The notes: a model not told the origin generated them from the letters alone. 64,000 bases of DNA from Actinoplanes sp. TBRC 11911 (GCF_012933445.1 NZ_JABBNC010000040.1:1-64000); one strand, 5' to 3'; counted from the first letter of the stretch, positions 12,262 to 21,371 are shown. Numbers and translations are program-made.

Positions 12262-13136
12262 TGCCACCGCTGAGCGGGCAAGCCGCCGTCGACCAGCTGC
12301 TCGAGATCCTCGACCTCGAGCAGCGGGACGACGCGACCTTCGTCGGGCAGAGCCCGCAGACCGGCGCCCAGCGCGTGTTCGGCGGCCAAGCCGCCGCGCA
12401 GGCGCTGGTCGCCGCCGGCCGCACCGTCGAACCCGACCGCACCGTCCACTCCCTGCACGGCTACTTCGTGCGCACCGGCGACCCGACCCAGCCCATCGAG
12501 TTCCAGGTCGAGACCATCCGAGACGGCAGATCCTTCTCCGTACGCCGGTCCACCGCCCAACAACACGGCAAAACGATCTTCTTCATGTCCGCCTCCTTCC
12601 AGGTCCACGAGGAAGGACTCGACCACCACGCGCCGGCCCCCACGGGCGTACCCGGGCCCGAGGAAGTTCCCAGCATCGCCGACTGGATCACCCGGTACCC
12701 GTCGCGCGCCAAGTCCTTCGCGGCCGCGCCCCGGGCCGTCGACCTGCGCTACGTCGGCACCCCCGGCTGGGTGCCGCCCGGCGACCGCGCCCCGCGCGAG
12801 CAGCAACGCGCCTGGATGCGCATCGACGGCAAGCTGCCCGACGACCCGCTGGTGCACGCCTGCGCCCTGACCTACGCCTCCGACCTGGCACTGCTCGACT
12901 CGGTGCTCAACGTGCACGGCGAGGTGTGGGGGCCGGGCGGCATCATCGGCGCCAGCCTGGACCACGCGCTGTGGTTCCACCGCCCGTTCCGGGCCGACGA
13001 GTGGTTCTTGTACGACTGCGAGAGCCCGTCGGCCAGTGGTGCCCGGGGGCTGGCGACCGGCCGGATGTTCACCCGGGACGGGCGGCACATCGCGAGCGCG
13101 GTGCAGGAGGGATTGTTGCGCCGCGTGGGCGGCTGA
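12261..13136 (+). CDS. tesB: acyl-CoA thioesterase II
   Basis: A 291-aa double hot-dog thioesterase that hydrolyses acyl-CoA to free fatty acid and CoA. The N-terminal hot-dog has RVFGGQAAAQALVAAGRTV and HSLHGYFVRTGDPTQPIEFQV. The C-terminal one has YASDLALLDSVLNVH and the ASLDHALWFHRPFRADEWFLYD motif, in which the Asp of SLDHA and a nearby Gln/Thr set form the catalytic network in E. coli TesB. The GTG start overlaps the pyk TAG. It converges on the DUF308 gene with only 18 bp between. Confidence 0.95.
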   Translation: MPPLSGQAAVDQLLEILDLEQRDDATFVGQSPQTGAQRVFGGQAAAQALVAAGRTVEPDRTVHSLHGYFVRTGDPTQPIEFQVETIRDGRSFSVRRSTAQQHGKTIFFMSASFQVHEEGLDHHAPAPTGVPGPEEVPSIADWITRYPSRAKSFAAAPRAVDLRYVGTPGWVPPGDRAPREQQRAWMRIDGKLPDDPLVHACALTYASDLALLDSVLNVHGEVWGPGGIIGASLDHALWFHRPFRADEWFLYDCESPSASGARGLATGRMFTRDGRHIASAVQEGLLRRVGG

Positions 13137-13154
13137 CCCCGTCCGCTCCGGTGG

Positions 13155-14021
13155 CTACGGCCGCTGCCGCTCGGTCATCTCCTCCGGCGAATCCGGGACG
13201 AGCGGAAGATTCTCCGGCACGCGCGTGGCACCCGCGACGGTGCCGGTCACGCCGGCATCCGCGATCTTGGCATCCAGATCCTTCGTGGTCCGGACCACCT
13301 CTTCGTGGAACGACCCCGGCTGATAGACAGGCTTCACTCCGGTCGGCGTTTCCGCACCGTCCGCCTCGTCCAAGCCGCCCGCTCGGTGGCGGGCCCCCTG
13401 AGCCACGTCCTCGAGACCCGCCGCATATCCCGCGACCCCCTCGGCCCGCTCCGGCGACAGATCCAGCACGTCATGCCGGGCCGCCGAAACCTCCCGCAGC
13501 CGCAACGCCGTCACCAGATCCGCCACGCCCCGCAACAACGCCAGCCCACCCAGCGTCACAATCGTCAGATCCGCCGACCGGAACAACGGCCCGGCCGCGA
13601 AATACCCCAGCCCGGCCTGCACGACACCCAGCGACAGCACCAAACCCCAGGTGCGGTCCACCCCCCGGTTCATCGTGGACACCGCGACGTCCAGGGCACC
13701 GCGCACCATCAGAAACCAGCCCACCAGCGATGCCGTGGTCGCAAACGTCGCATCGGCATCGACCACCACGATCGTCCCGATACCGGTGAACAGCACCGCC
13801 AGCCCCGCGTTCAACCACCACGTCCGCATGCCCGCCAGCGCCCGCACGCCTTCACAGAGCGCCCCGAAAAAGACCATCGCCCCCGCGACGACCACCACAT
13901 CCGCCGGCTCCAGCCGCAGCACACTCCAGGCGATCGCCAGCCACGCCACCCCCGCGAACAGCAGAAAACCCCAGATCGAGTCACGCAGAGCGGACCTGGA
14001 CGACGAACCGGACCACAACAT
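13155..14021 (-). CDS. DUF308 (HdeD-like) membrane protein
   Basis: A 288-aa protein with six predicted membrane helices in about residues 13-190 (such as IWGFLLFAGVAWLAIAWSVL, VVVVAGAMVFFGALCEGV, LNAGLAVLFTGIGTIVVV and LVGWFLMVRGALDVAV). This is the short-repeat pattern of DUF308/HdeD acid-resistance-like membrane proteins. A charged, probably cytoplasmic tail of about 95 residues follows and is Pro/Glu-rich at its end. The ATG at 14021 is chosen because GGAGGG stands just upstream; longer in-frame starts have no site and add non-membrane sequence. The function is not established for the family in actinobacteria. Confidence 0.85.
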   Translation of the reverse strand: MLWSGSSSRSALRDSIWGFLLFAGVAWLAIAWSVLRLEPADVVVVAGAMVFFGALCEGVRALAGMRTWWLNAGLAVLFTGIGTIVVVDADATFATTASLVGWFLMVRGALDVAVSTMNRGVDRTWGLVLSLGVVQAGLGYFAAGPLFRSADLTIVTLGGLALLRGVADLVTALRLREVSAARHDVLDLSPERAEGVAGYAAGLEDVAQGARHRAGGLDEADGAETPTGVKPVYQPGSFHEEVVRTTKDLDAKIADAGVTGTVAGATRVPENLPLVPDSPEEMTERQRP

Positions 14022-14543
14022 GAGCCCTCCAGCCGACAGGGTGTCCCTGCCATGACAACATCCGCGCCGCACGAGGTCCGGCGGTTCGCCCAGATTCACC
14101 GCGCCCAGCCACCGTGCCTGGATGGGGAGGGTGGCGGTTCGCGGACGTTCGATCGCGTCGGCACATGATGCTGACCACAAGCACGACTCGCGCCGCACCC
14201 CGCACCCTTCGGCCCTCTCATAGCCCATACGCAATTCGGCGAACGGCGCATTCGGGCCTGAATCCGGCACCCCTGCCGGGTTGCGCATTACATCGGCCCG
14301 TCGGCGCGGTCCTTATGACCGATCCAGTGAGGACGCTGCCCACGAACTGAGCGACGTCCGCTGTCGGCCGCAACTAGTCATCGAGGTTGCATCACGCTCC
14401 GTGATACTCCGTCGCAATCCGTGCGCTGGGCGCAATCACCTAACGTCACCGATTGAACCCGGGTCGACCGGTTCCTTACGGAGCGCTAACCCCGGCCAGG
14501 ACCGTTCGGGCCACCTGGCGGTGGGCCGACGGGCATAAACCGA
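14022..14543. other. gene-free stretch
   Basis: 522 bp between the DUF308 gene and the LAGLIDADG gene, both on the minus strand. It must carry the DUF308 promoter, but I see no clear promoter pair, repeat, terminator or coding potential. Confidence 0.6.
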
Positions 14544-15302
14544 TCACCACTTCGGCCCGACAAACTCATCCAGCCGCGCCACCGCCTCCCGCCGCGCCAC
14601 GGACAGCATGTTCGGCCGGCACATCCGCCAGCTGATTCCCAGTCGATCCAAAGATTCTTGACAGAGCCGCATGATGTCGACGGACTCGTTCGAGAAGTTG
14701 TATCGCGGATAATCGTATATTTTGGCTCCGTGCCGGACCCGATTTGTCGCACGGCAACCGTCCGAGTGGAATAGGCCGCGGAGCAAACTCTCCGGATGTT
14801 CGTGCACGACAATCTGTTGCCAATCGGCAAGAATGATCGGTCGCTCATGCTTCTTACCCGGCCCATGCTGCGGAAAAAAGCAGGGCCAATGAACCGAGGA
14901 GCTTCCGACGACCACGCATCCGTTGCGCGTTACACGATGGACCTTTCGCGCCAGCGCCCTCAGCATCGCCTCCTCGCACGCTTCGACCAGCCCTGGCCAA
15001 GCCGCGGTGCAGTAGACGCGAAGCACCGGGACCTTCGTCGAAGTAACGAGATGGCCGTCGCCGAGGTAGAGACCGAGGAGATACGCATACGACGCGGCGT
15101 CGGGTGGATCGCGCGGTGGATCAGCGCATCGAGCACACCGCGGCTTCGTTGCTTCGCGCTCGGCGCGGCGCCGTGGCCGGTCGCCGTAAAACCAGTTGCC
15201 GACGGTTCTTCGCGGCAGGCCAAGAACGCGGCATATCTCGCCGAAGGGAATGCCGTCAGCTCGGAGCTTGAGCGCCCGCTCGCGAAACTCGGGAGGATGC
15301 AT
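14544..15302 (-). CDS. free-standing LAGLIDADG-type protein with N-terminal HTH
   Basis: A 252-aa protein. Residues 1-45 form a transposase-like helix-turn-helix (FGEICRVLGLPRRTVGNWFYG), then a short CxxC pair (PRCARC). Two LAGLIDADG helices follow, each with its acidic residue: YLLGLYLGDGH (about 74-84) and LLRGLFHSDGC (about 173-183). Single-chain LAGLIDADG proteins are homing endonucleases or maturases, and the two aspartates are the metal-binding positions. It is not inside an intron or intein. It starts about 43 nt downstream of the 3' end of tRNA-Leu on the same strand, so it may be read from the tRNA promoter. The ATG at 15302 is chosen; an in-frame ATG at 15332 is possible. Endonuclease activity is inferred. 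Confidence 0.75.
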   Translation of the reverse strand: MHPPEFRERALKLRADGIPFGEICRVLGLPRRTVGNWFYGDRPRRRAEREATKPRCARCADPPRDPPDAASYAYLLGLYLGDGHLVTSTKVPVLRVYCTAAWPGLVEACEEAMLRALARKVHRVTRNGCVVVGSSSVHWPCFFPQHGPGKKHERPIILADWQQIVVHEHPESLLRGLFHSDGCRATNRVRHGAKIYDYPRYNFSNESVDIMRLCQESLDRLGISWRMCRPNMLSVARREAVARLDEFVGPKW

Positions 15303-15344
15303 GACCGAGATTATCGAACACCGGTACGACATTTTCTGTTGTTG

Positions 15345-15428
15345 TGCCGGGGACGGGATTCGAACCCGCATGTCCTTTCAGACAAAGCATTTTGAGTGCT
15401 CCGTGTCAACCGATTGCACCACCCCGGC
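15345..15428 (-). tRNA. tRNA-Leu (anticodon CAA)
   Basis: An 84-nt type II tRNA read on the minus strand. Acceptor arms GCCGGGG and CCCCGGC pair perfectly with an A discriminator. The anticodon arm GAGCA-CTCAAAA-TGCTT carries CAA, which decodes UUG. A long variable arm (TGTC-TGAAA-GGACA) is typical of leucine tRNAs. The T arm GCGGG-TTCGAAT-CCCGT is intact. CCA is not encoded. The LAGLIDADG gene follows on the same strand. Confidence 0.95.
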
Positions 15429-15556
15429 GCGCCTGGGCCGCCGCCTGACAAGGTCACGCTGGCCCGAGCACGGCACAGCTTACCCACTAGGCTTGGGGAG
15501 GCGACACCCACATACCGGGGTGTCGTGACTTCGGGAATGTTGGGGGTAGGGGTTCC

Positions 15557-16180
15557 GTGGCCGACACGCAGGCTGGTGCCGAGCGCAAGCGGGTTCTCAT
15601 CGCGGAGGACGAGGCCCTTATTCGGCTCGACCTGGCGGAGATGCTCGTCGAGGAGGGCTACGACGTCGTCGGTGAGGCCGGGGACGGCGAGACCGCCGTA
15701 CGCCTGGCCGAGGAGCTGCGCCCGGACCTCGTCATTCTCGACATCAAGATGCCGATCATGGATGGGCTGGCGGCCGCGGAGCGGATCGCCGGCGGGCACA
15801 TCGCGCCGGTGGTGATCCTGACGGCGTTCAGCCAGCGGGATCTGGTGGAGCGGGCGCGCGCCGCGGGGGCGATGGCCTATCTGGTGAAGCCGTTCCAGAA
15901 GTCGGACCTGGTTCCGGCGATCGAGGTCGCTTTGTCCCGCTATGCGGAGATTGCGGCTCTGGAGGCCGAGGTGGCCAGCCTGACCGACCGGCTGGAGACG
16001 CGGAAGTCCGTCGAGCGCGCCAAGGGCGAGCTGATGACGAAGTACCAGATGACCGAGCCGCAGGCGTTCAAGTGGATTCAGCGGACGGCGATGGACCACC
16101 GGATGACGATGCGTGAGGTGGCCGATCGCATCCTGGCGGAGGGTCAGGAGGCGGGGGGCGCGCAGCCCGCCACCAGTTGA
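15557..16180 (+). CDS. ANTAR-domain response regulator (PdtaR-like)
   Basis: A 207-aa two-domain regulator. Residues 12-125 form a CheY-like receiver with acidic pocket AEDEA, phospho-acceptor Asp62 (LVILDIKMP), the ILTAF switch threonine and the LVKPF lysine. A coiled-coil link leads to the C-terminal ANTAR domain (about 142-197; VERAKGELMTKYQMTEPQAFKWIQRTAM), which binds RNA hairpin pairs and acts by antitermination. Length, order and its place between tesB and polA match Rv1626/PdtaR of Mycobacterium, which pairs with the kinase PdtaS; no kinase gene is in this window. Start GTG 15557 has a G-rich site (GGGGGTAGGGG) upstream. Confidence 0.92.
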   Translation: MADTQAGAERKRVLIAEDEALIRLDLAEMLVEEGYDVVGEAGDGETAVRLAEELRPDLVILDIKMPIMDGLAAAERIAGGHIAPVVILTAFSQRDLVERARAAGAMAYLVKPFQKSDLVPAIEVALSRYAEIAALEAEVASLTDRLETRKSVERAKGELMTKYQMTEPQAFKWIQRTAMDHRMTMREVADRILAEGQEAGGAQPATS

Positions 16181-16391
16181 TCTTCAATACTCAGAGGTTG
16201 TAACACCCTCCCGTGTCGTGGCGTCACCGGACGTAACGGTTCGGTCAAAGCCCGATCGAAGGCTTACCGCAGGCAGCGAACCTGGGATAGCGTCCCGGCC
16301 CATGACGGGCTCGGCGTCGCCGATTGCGTGCGCAAGCGCCAATCGGCGTCCGGTGGCTCGGTGGGTTCGGTATGGAGGAGGGGTTCCAACC

Positions 16392-17564
16392 TTGAGGCAG
16401 GTTCTCGCACGAGCTATCGGCGGGGTGGCCATCATCGGGCTCATCGCCGGCGCCGCCGCATGTAACAAGTCCTCGGACACGGGCGGCGACACGGCGAGCG
16501 GTTCGAACTGCGGCTACAAGCTCGCGTTCTTCGGCGCACTCACCGGCTCGGCCGCCAACCTCGGTGTCAACATCGAGCAGGGCTTCGAGCTGGCTGTCGA
16601 TCAGTACAACCAGAAGAAGGGGTCGACCTGTATCGAGGTCGCCAAGTTCGACTCGCAGGGTGAGGCTTCGGTCGCCCCTGGTGTCGCGCGTAACCTCGTT
16701 GCGGACAAGAAGATCATCGGCATTGTCGGCCCGCCGTTCTCCGGCGAGTCGGAGGCCGCGGACCCGATCTTCGAGTCGGCCGGTATTCCGACTATCACGC
16801 CGTCGGCGACGCGGACCTCGCTGTCGACGAAGGGCTGGAAGACGTTCCACCGCGCGGTGGCCAACGACGACTCGCAGGGGCCGGCGGCCGCTGCGTACAT
16901 CAAGGACAACATGAAGGCGACGAAGGTCTTCGTCGCCGATGACCAGTCCGCGTACGGCGCGGGTCTGGCCGATGTGGTCAAGCAGAAGCTGGGTCCGCTG
17001 GTGGTCGGCTCGGACAAGACCGAGGGCGACGGCAAGCAGACCGACTTCTCGGCTCTCGTGCAGAAGGTCAACTCGAGCGGCGCGACCGCGCTGTTCTACG
17101 GTGGCTACTACACGAACGGCGGCATCATCCGTAAGCAGCTCACGGCGGCCGGTTGGAAGGGCACGCTGCTGGGCGGCGACGGCATGAAGGACCCGGGCCT
17201 GTCGAAGGCGTCGGGTAACGCGGCCGCGATCGGCACCGTGGTGACGTGCCCGTGTTCTCCGCCGGAGCAGGCGGGTGGCACGTTCAACAACGATTACAAG
17301 ACCAAGTGGGGCGTCGCGGCCGGTACGTACTCGGACGTGGCCTTCGACGCGGCGAACGTGTTCCTGCAGGGCATCGACGCGGGTAACACCACGCCGGACA
17401 AGCTGAACACGTTCCTCTCGACGGTCAACTACAAGGGCATCGCGAACACCTACAAGTTCACGCCGGCCGGCGAGCTGGACCCGACGCTGATCAAGGTGTG
17501 GGCGTTCAAGTTCGACGAGTCGGGCGACACGAAGGCGGACGTGGAGATCAAGACTTCCGCCTGA
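16392..17564 (+). CDS. livJ: branched-chain amino-acid ABC transporter, binding lipoprotein
   Basis: A 390-aa periplasmic-binding-fold lipoprotein of the leucine/isoleucine/valine type. The signal peptide (residues 1-23) ends in GAAAC with Cys24 as the lipidation site. The mature part shows the family pattern YKLAFFGALTGSAANLGVNIEQGFELAVDQYN, IVGPPFSGESEAADPIFESAGIPTITPSAT and AGTYSDVAFDAANVFL. The start is TTG 16392, which has GGAGGAGGGG eight bases upstream. Earlier in-frame starts would place 93 codons of non-family sequence before the signal peptide. It is followed by a strong hairpin, then the permease genes, so the binding protein is probably made in excess. Confidence 0.93.
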   Translation: MRQVLARAIGGVAIIGLIAGAAACNKSSDTGGDTASGSNCGYKLAFFGALTGSAANLGVNIEQGFELAVDQYNQKKGSTCIEVAKFDSQGEASVAPGVARNLVADKKIIGIVGPPFSGESEAADPIFESAGIPTITPSATRTSLSTKGWKTFHRAVANDDSQGPAAAAYIKDNMKATKVFVADDQSAYGAGLADVVKQKLGPLVVGSDKTEGDGKQTDFSALVQKVNSSGATALFYGGYYTNGGIIRKQLTAAGWKGTLLGGDGMKDPGLSKASGNAAAIGTVVTCPCSPPEQAGGTFNNDYKTKWGVAAGTYSDVAFDAANVFLQGIDAGNTTPDKLNTFLSTVNYKGIANTYKFTPAGELDPTLIKVWAFKFDESGDTKADVEIKTSA

Positions 17565-17594
17565 TCGGATCGCGCGGTTACTTTGCGGTAGGGC

Positions 17595-17640
17595 CGGTGT
17601 GGCCGGGGTTAGCGCTCCGGCCACACCGACCTCGTCTTTT
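17595..17640 (+). terminator. hairpin between livJ and livH (attenuator)
   Basis: A perfect 12-bp stem, CGGTGTGGCCGG (17595-17606) with CCGGCCACACCG (17617-17628), and a 10-nt loop, then TTTT at 17637-17640. It lies in the 87-bp gap inside the transport operon, so partial termination or 3'-end protection would raise the binding-protein level over the permeases. Confidence 0.75.
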
Positions 17641-17651
17641 GGAGCCCCTCT

Positions 17652-18602
17652 GTGAACTTTTCCGGTCTGATCAACGATTTCGGGCCGCTCACCGTCACCG
17701 GCCTGGCGCAGGGCGCGATCATCGCGCTGTTCGCGTTGGGCTACACCCTGGTGTACGGCGTGCTGCGGCTGATCAACTTCGCGCATTCCGAGGTTTTCAT
17801 GATCGGCACGTTCGCGTGCCTGATCGTCTGGGGCTGGTTCGGTCTGGACCAGAACTCGGCGGTGCCGTCGTTCGGCGGCATGTTGGTTTACATGGTGATC
17901 GGCTTAGTGGTCGCCATCATCGCGTCGGGTCTTACGGCGTTGTTCGTGGAGTTGGTCGCCTATCGGCCGTTGCGGCAGCGTAATGCTCCGCCCCTGGCGT
18001 TCCTGATCACGGCGATCGGTGCTTCGCTGGCGATCTCCGAGATCGTCGGTGTGGCGACCCACCGCAATCAGCGCGGTGTCCCGCCGGTCATCTCGGCGCG
18101 GACGGTCATCACCATCGGGGACACGCACATCACGAATCTGCAGATCCTGATCGTGGTGCTGGCGCTGGTGATGATGTTCGCGCTGGATCGTTTCATCAAC
18201 GGCACGCGGCTGGGCCGGGGTATCCGCGCGGTGGCGCAGAATCCGGACAGCGCCGCTTTGATGGGCGTGAACAAGTCCCGGGTCATCTCGCTGGTGTTCC
18301 TGCTAGGTGGCCTGATGGCCGGTATCGCCGCGGTCATGTACGACCTTAAGATCGGGGTCACCCGGTACGACGCCGGGTTCATGCTCGGTATCGACGCTTT
18401 CACGGCGGCGGTGCTGGGTGGTATCGGTAATTTGCGCGGCGCGCTTCTGGGTGGGTTCCTGCTGGGCGTTCTGCAGAATTACGCGGCGGGTCTTTTCGGG
18501 TCGGAATGGTTGCACGCGGCGGCGTTCGTACTGCTGATTCTGATCCTGCTGTTCCGTCCCACGGGCCTGCTGGGCGAGTCGCTGGGGAGGGCACGAGCAT
18601 GA
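17652..18602 (+). CDS. livH: branched-chain amino-acid ABC permease LivH
   Basis: A 316-aa inner-membrane permease with about eight hydrophobic helices. The LIV-type signature LFALGYTLVYGVLRLINFAHSEVFMIG is near the N-terminus, and the ATPase-contacting loop NPDSAALMGVNKSRVISLVF (about 198-217) is in the second half. TAAVLGGIGNLRGALLGG near the end is also conserved. The GTG start follows TGGAGCCCC. The last base pairs overlap the next start by 4 bp (ATGA type). Confidence 0.95.
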   Translation: MNFSGLINDFGPLTVTGLAQGAIIALFALGYTLVYGVLRLINFAHSEVFMIGTFACLIVWGWFGLDQNSAVPSFGGMLVYMVIGLVVAIIASGLTALFVELVAYRPLRQRNAPPLAFLITAIGASLAISEIVGVATHRNQRGVPPVISARTVITIGDTHITNLQILIVVLALVMMFALDRFINGTRLGRGIRAVAQNPDSAALMGVNKSRVISLVFLLGGLMAGIAAVMYDLKIGVTRYDAGFMLGIDAFTAAVLGGIGNLRGALLGGFLLGVLQNYAAGLFGSEWLHAAAFVLLILILLFRPTGLLGESLGRARA

Positions 18603-19747
18603 CCGAGGTGGCTGTGACTTCCGAGAAGCCGCCGGCGCCGAAGAAGCAGGCGTCTCGAGGCGGCGGCGGGGTGCGGGGCTGGTTCGGCCGGCAGCCGGTG
18701 TGGGTGCGGGCGGTGGTGGTCCTGGCGGCCACGGCGGCCGCGTTCCTGCTGCCGTACGTGGGTGACGTCCCGGTGATCGGGCCGCAGATCGTCACCAACG
18801 GCGTGGACTGGACGAGCGCTCTGTTCAACATGTCCTACTACGTGTTGCTGGCGCTGGGCCTGAACGTCGTGGTCGGCTACGCGGGTCTGCTCGACCTCGG
18901 TTACGTCGGTTTCTTCGCCGTCGGTGCGTACGGGACGGCCTTGCTGACCTCGCCGGACAGCATTCTGTATTCGCACACCGGGTGGGCGTGGCTGGCGGCG
19001 GCGCCGTTCGCGCTGGCGCTCACGATGCTGGCGGGCCTGATCCTGGGCTGGCCGACGCTGCGGTTGCGCGGTGACTATCTGGCGATCGTGACGCTGGGCT
19101 TCGCGGAGATCATCCGGATCGTCGCGACCAGTACCGATACGTTGCGCGGTGACCGGGGCTTCACCTCGATCCCGCACCCGCCGGGATCGTATTCGGACGG
19201 CTCCCCGATCTTCGGGGTCCGCGACGCGACGCCGTATTTCTGGCTCGGTCTCGTGGTGATCATCCTGGTGATTCTCGGGGTTCGTAATCTCGACCGGTCC
19301 CGGGTGGGCCGTTCGTGGCTGGCGATCCGGGAGGACGAAGAGGCCGCCGAGGTGATGGGCGTGCGGACCACGAAGTACAAGTTGTGGGCGTTCGCGATCG
19401 GCGCGTTCATCGGTGGTCTGGGCGGTGTCATGTTCGCCGGCGAGCAGAGCTTCATCAATTCGCAGACGTTCGTGCTGCAGTTCTCCATCCTGGTTCTGGC
19501 CGGTGTCGTCATGGGCGGTTCGGGCAATATCGCCGGCGCGATTCTGGGTGGTGCGCTGATCTCGTACATCCCGGACCGTCTGCGTGGTATTTCGTTCGGC
19601 GGCACGGACCTGTACGAGTACCGGTTCGCATTGTTCGGCATCGTCATCATCGTGATCATGATCTTGCGGCCGCAGGGTCTGATTCCGAGTCGCCGGCGCG
19701 CGATGGAGCTGAAGGACCGCGAGAAGGAGGTGGCTCCGAGTGAGTGA
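18599..19747 (+). CDS. livM: branched-chain amino-acid ABC permease LivM
   Basis: A 382-aa permease, the second membrane subunit of the LIV importer. An N-terminal Lys/Pro/Gly-rich cytoplasmic leader (about 40 aa) precedes the helices. Family motifs are YYVLLALGLNVVVGYAGLLDLGYVGFFAVGAY, LRLRGDYLAIVTLGFAEIIR, and the EDEEAAEVMGVRTTKYKL coupling loop with Glu-Ala-Ala. The ATG at 18599 overlaps the livH stop. It ends overlapping livG by 8 bp. Confidence 0.95.
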   Translation: MTEVAVTSEKPPAPKKQASRGGGGVRGWFGRQPVWVRAVVVLAATAAAFLLPYVGDVPVIGPQIVTNGVDWTSALFNMSYYVLLALGLNVVVGYAGLLDLGYVGFFAVGAYGTALLTSPDSILYSHTGWAWLAAAPFALALTMLAGLILGWPTLRLRGDYLAIVTLGFAEIIRIVATSTDTLRGDRGFTSIPHPPGSYSDGSPIFGVRDATPYFWLGLVVIILVILGVRNLDRSRVGRSWLAIREDEEAAEVMGVRTTKYKLWAFAIGAFIGGLGGVMFAGEQSFINSQTFVLQFSILVLAGVVMGGSGNIAGAILGGALISYIPDRLRGISFGGTDLYEYRFALFGIVIIVIMILRPQGLIPSRRRAMELKDREKEVAPSE

Positions 19748-20642
19748 GCCGCATATCGAGACGAATGAGGAGCTCGATAACGAGAACGCGCGGCCGGTGG
19801 ACCGGGCCGCGCCGACCGGCTCGCGTCAAGCCGAAGCCGCCGGTACGCCTTCGGCAGACGTACGGGATGGGGATGTTCTTCTCGAGGTTGATGACGTCAC
19901 CCTGCGGTTCGGTGGTGTCGTGGCATTGGATCAGGTGAGTTTCGCCCTGCGTAAAGGCGAGATCTTCGGTCTGATCGGGCCGAACGGCGCGGGGAAGACG
20001 ACGTGCTTCAACGCGATGACCGGGGTCTATCGGCCGACGTCCGGCGGGATCCGGTTCATGGGCCAGTCGATCGTCGGGAAGAAGAAGCACGAGATCACCC
20101 GGGGTGGTATCGCGCGGACCTTCCAGAACGTGCGGTTGTTCCCGGAGATGACGGCGCTGGAGAACGTCATGGTGGGCGCCGACGCGCACCACAAGACGAG
20201 CGTGATCAGCGCGCTGTTCCGGTTGCCGCGGTTCTGGCAGGAGGAACGCAGCGGCCGGGCCCGGTCGATGGAGCTGCTGCGTTTCGTCGGTATCGCGAAT
20301 CGTGCCGGTGAGGTCAGCCGGAACCTGTCGTACGGCGAGCAGCGGCGTCTGGAGATCGCGCGGGCGCTGGCCACCAACCCGACCCTGCTCTGCCTGGACG
20401 AGCCCGCCGCGGGCTTCAACCCGGCCGAGAAGGAGGATCTGCTGGCGCTGATCCGCAAGATCCGCGACACCGGCGTCACGGTGCTGCTGATCGAGCACGA
20501 CATGCGCCTGGTCATGGGCGTCACCGACCGGATCGTGGTGCTGGAGTTCGGCAAGAAGATCGCCGAGGGGACGCCCGCCGAGGTGCGGGACAACCCGAAG
20601 GTCATCGCGGCGTATCTGGGGGTTCCGGCCGATGCTGCTTGA
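19740..20642 (+). CDS. livG: branched-chain amino-acid ABC ATPase LivG
   Basis: A 300-aa ATPase. Walker A is GPNGAGKTT (about residues 80-88), Walker B LLCLDEPAAGFNP, and the ABC signature NLSYGEQRRLEIARAL. The LIV-type GGIARTFQNVRLFPEMT Q-loop is present. It carries an acidic N-terminal extension of about 48 residues, absent from most LivG proteins, before the usual DVTLRFGGVVALDQVSF. The GTG start overlaps livM. A later start could remove the extension, but no better ribosome-binding site is seen there. Confidence 0.95.
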   Translation: MSEPHIETNEELDNENARPVDRAAPTGSRQAEAAGTPSADVRDGDVLLEVDDVTLRFGGVVALDQVSFALRKGEIFGLIGPNGAGKTTCFNAMTGVYRPTSGGIRFMGQSIVGKKKHEITRGGIARTFQNVRLFPEMTALENVMVGADAHHKTSVISALFRLPRFWQEERSGRARSMELLRFVGIANRAGEVSRNLSYGEQRRLEIARALATNPTLLCLDEPAAGFNPAEKEDLLALIRKIRDTGVTVLLIEHDMRLVMGVTDRIVVLEFGKKIAEGTPAEVRDNPKVIAAYLGVPADAA

Positions 20643-21342
20643 GTTGGACAACATCACGTTGGCGTACGGGCGTATCCAGGCCCTGCACGGCATCAGCCTG
20701 ACCGTCGGCGAGGGTGAGATCGTCGCGTTGATCGGCGCGAACGGTGCCGGCAAGTCGACGACCATGCGGGCCATCTCCGGATTGCGTCCGGTGGCGCAGG
20801 GCAAGATCCGGTTCGACGGCGCCGACATCACCAAGATGCGGGCCGATCTGCGGGTGGTCCGCGGCGTCTCCCAGTCACCGGAGGGCCGGGGCATCTTCCC
20901 CGGCATGACGGTCCGGGAGAACCTCGAGATGGGCGCGTACACGCGACGCAACCGCACCGAGATCGATCAGGACATGCAGCGGGTGTTCGACCTGTTCCCG
21001 CGTCTCAAGGAGCGCGAGAAACAGGCCGGTGGCACGCTGTCCGGCGGCGAGCAGCAGATGCTCGCGGTGGGCCGGGCCCTGATGAGCCGGCCGAAGCTGC
21101 TGTTGCTGGACGAGCCCTCGATGGGTCTGGCGCCCATGCTCATCCAGCAGATCTTCGACATCATCGTGGAGATCAACCAGCAGGGCACGACGGTGCTGCT
21201 TGTGGAGCAGAACGCTCAGCAGGCCCTGTCGCGCGCCCACCGGGCTTATGTTCTGGAGACCGGCCGGATCGTCAAAGAGGGCACCGGAAACGATCTCTTA
21301 ACAGACCCTGCCGTGAAGGACGCCTACTTGGGCGTAGCCTGA
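20632..21342 (+). CDS. livF: branched-chain amino-acid ABC ATPase LivF
   Basis: A 236-aa ATPase, second of the heterodimer. Walker A is GANGAGKST, the LIV-F block is GVSQSPEGRGIFPGMTVRENL, the signature is LSGGEQQMLAVGRALM, Walker B LLLLDEPSMGLAP, and the switch His is replaced by the LIV-F VEQNAQQAL form. It starts at ATG 20632 within livG. It is the last gene of the LIV operon, 29 bp before the next binding-protein gene, so read-through into the second importer is possible. Confidence 0.95.
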   Translation: MLLELDNITLAYGRIQALHGISLTVGEGEIVALIGANGAGKSTTMRAISGLRPVAQGKIRFDGADITKMRADLRVVRGVSQSPEGRGIFPGMTVRENLEMGAYTRRNRTEIDQDMQRVFDLFPRLKEREKQAGGTLSGGEQQMLAVGRALMSRPKLLLLDEPSMGLAPMLIQQIFDIIVEINQQGTTVLLVEQNAQQALSRAHRAYVLETGRIVKEGTGNDLLTDPAVKDAYLGVA

Positions 21343-21371
21343 CTGATTTTGTAGATCAATTAGGAGTCATC

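Noticed and set aside
15345..15428. tRNA-Leu as an attachment site of an integrated element
   Set aside because: No integrase, no duplicated tRNA 3' end and housekeeping genes on both sides.
16200..16237. GTAAC/GTCAC/GTAAC series before livJ as a GlnR nitrogen-control box
   Set aside because: Spacing is irregular and the GAAAC half-sites are missing; gltB has no matching site.
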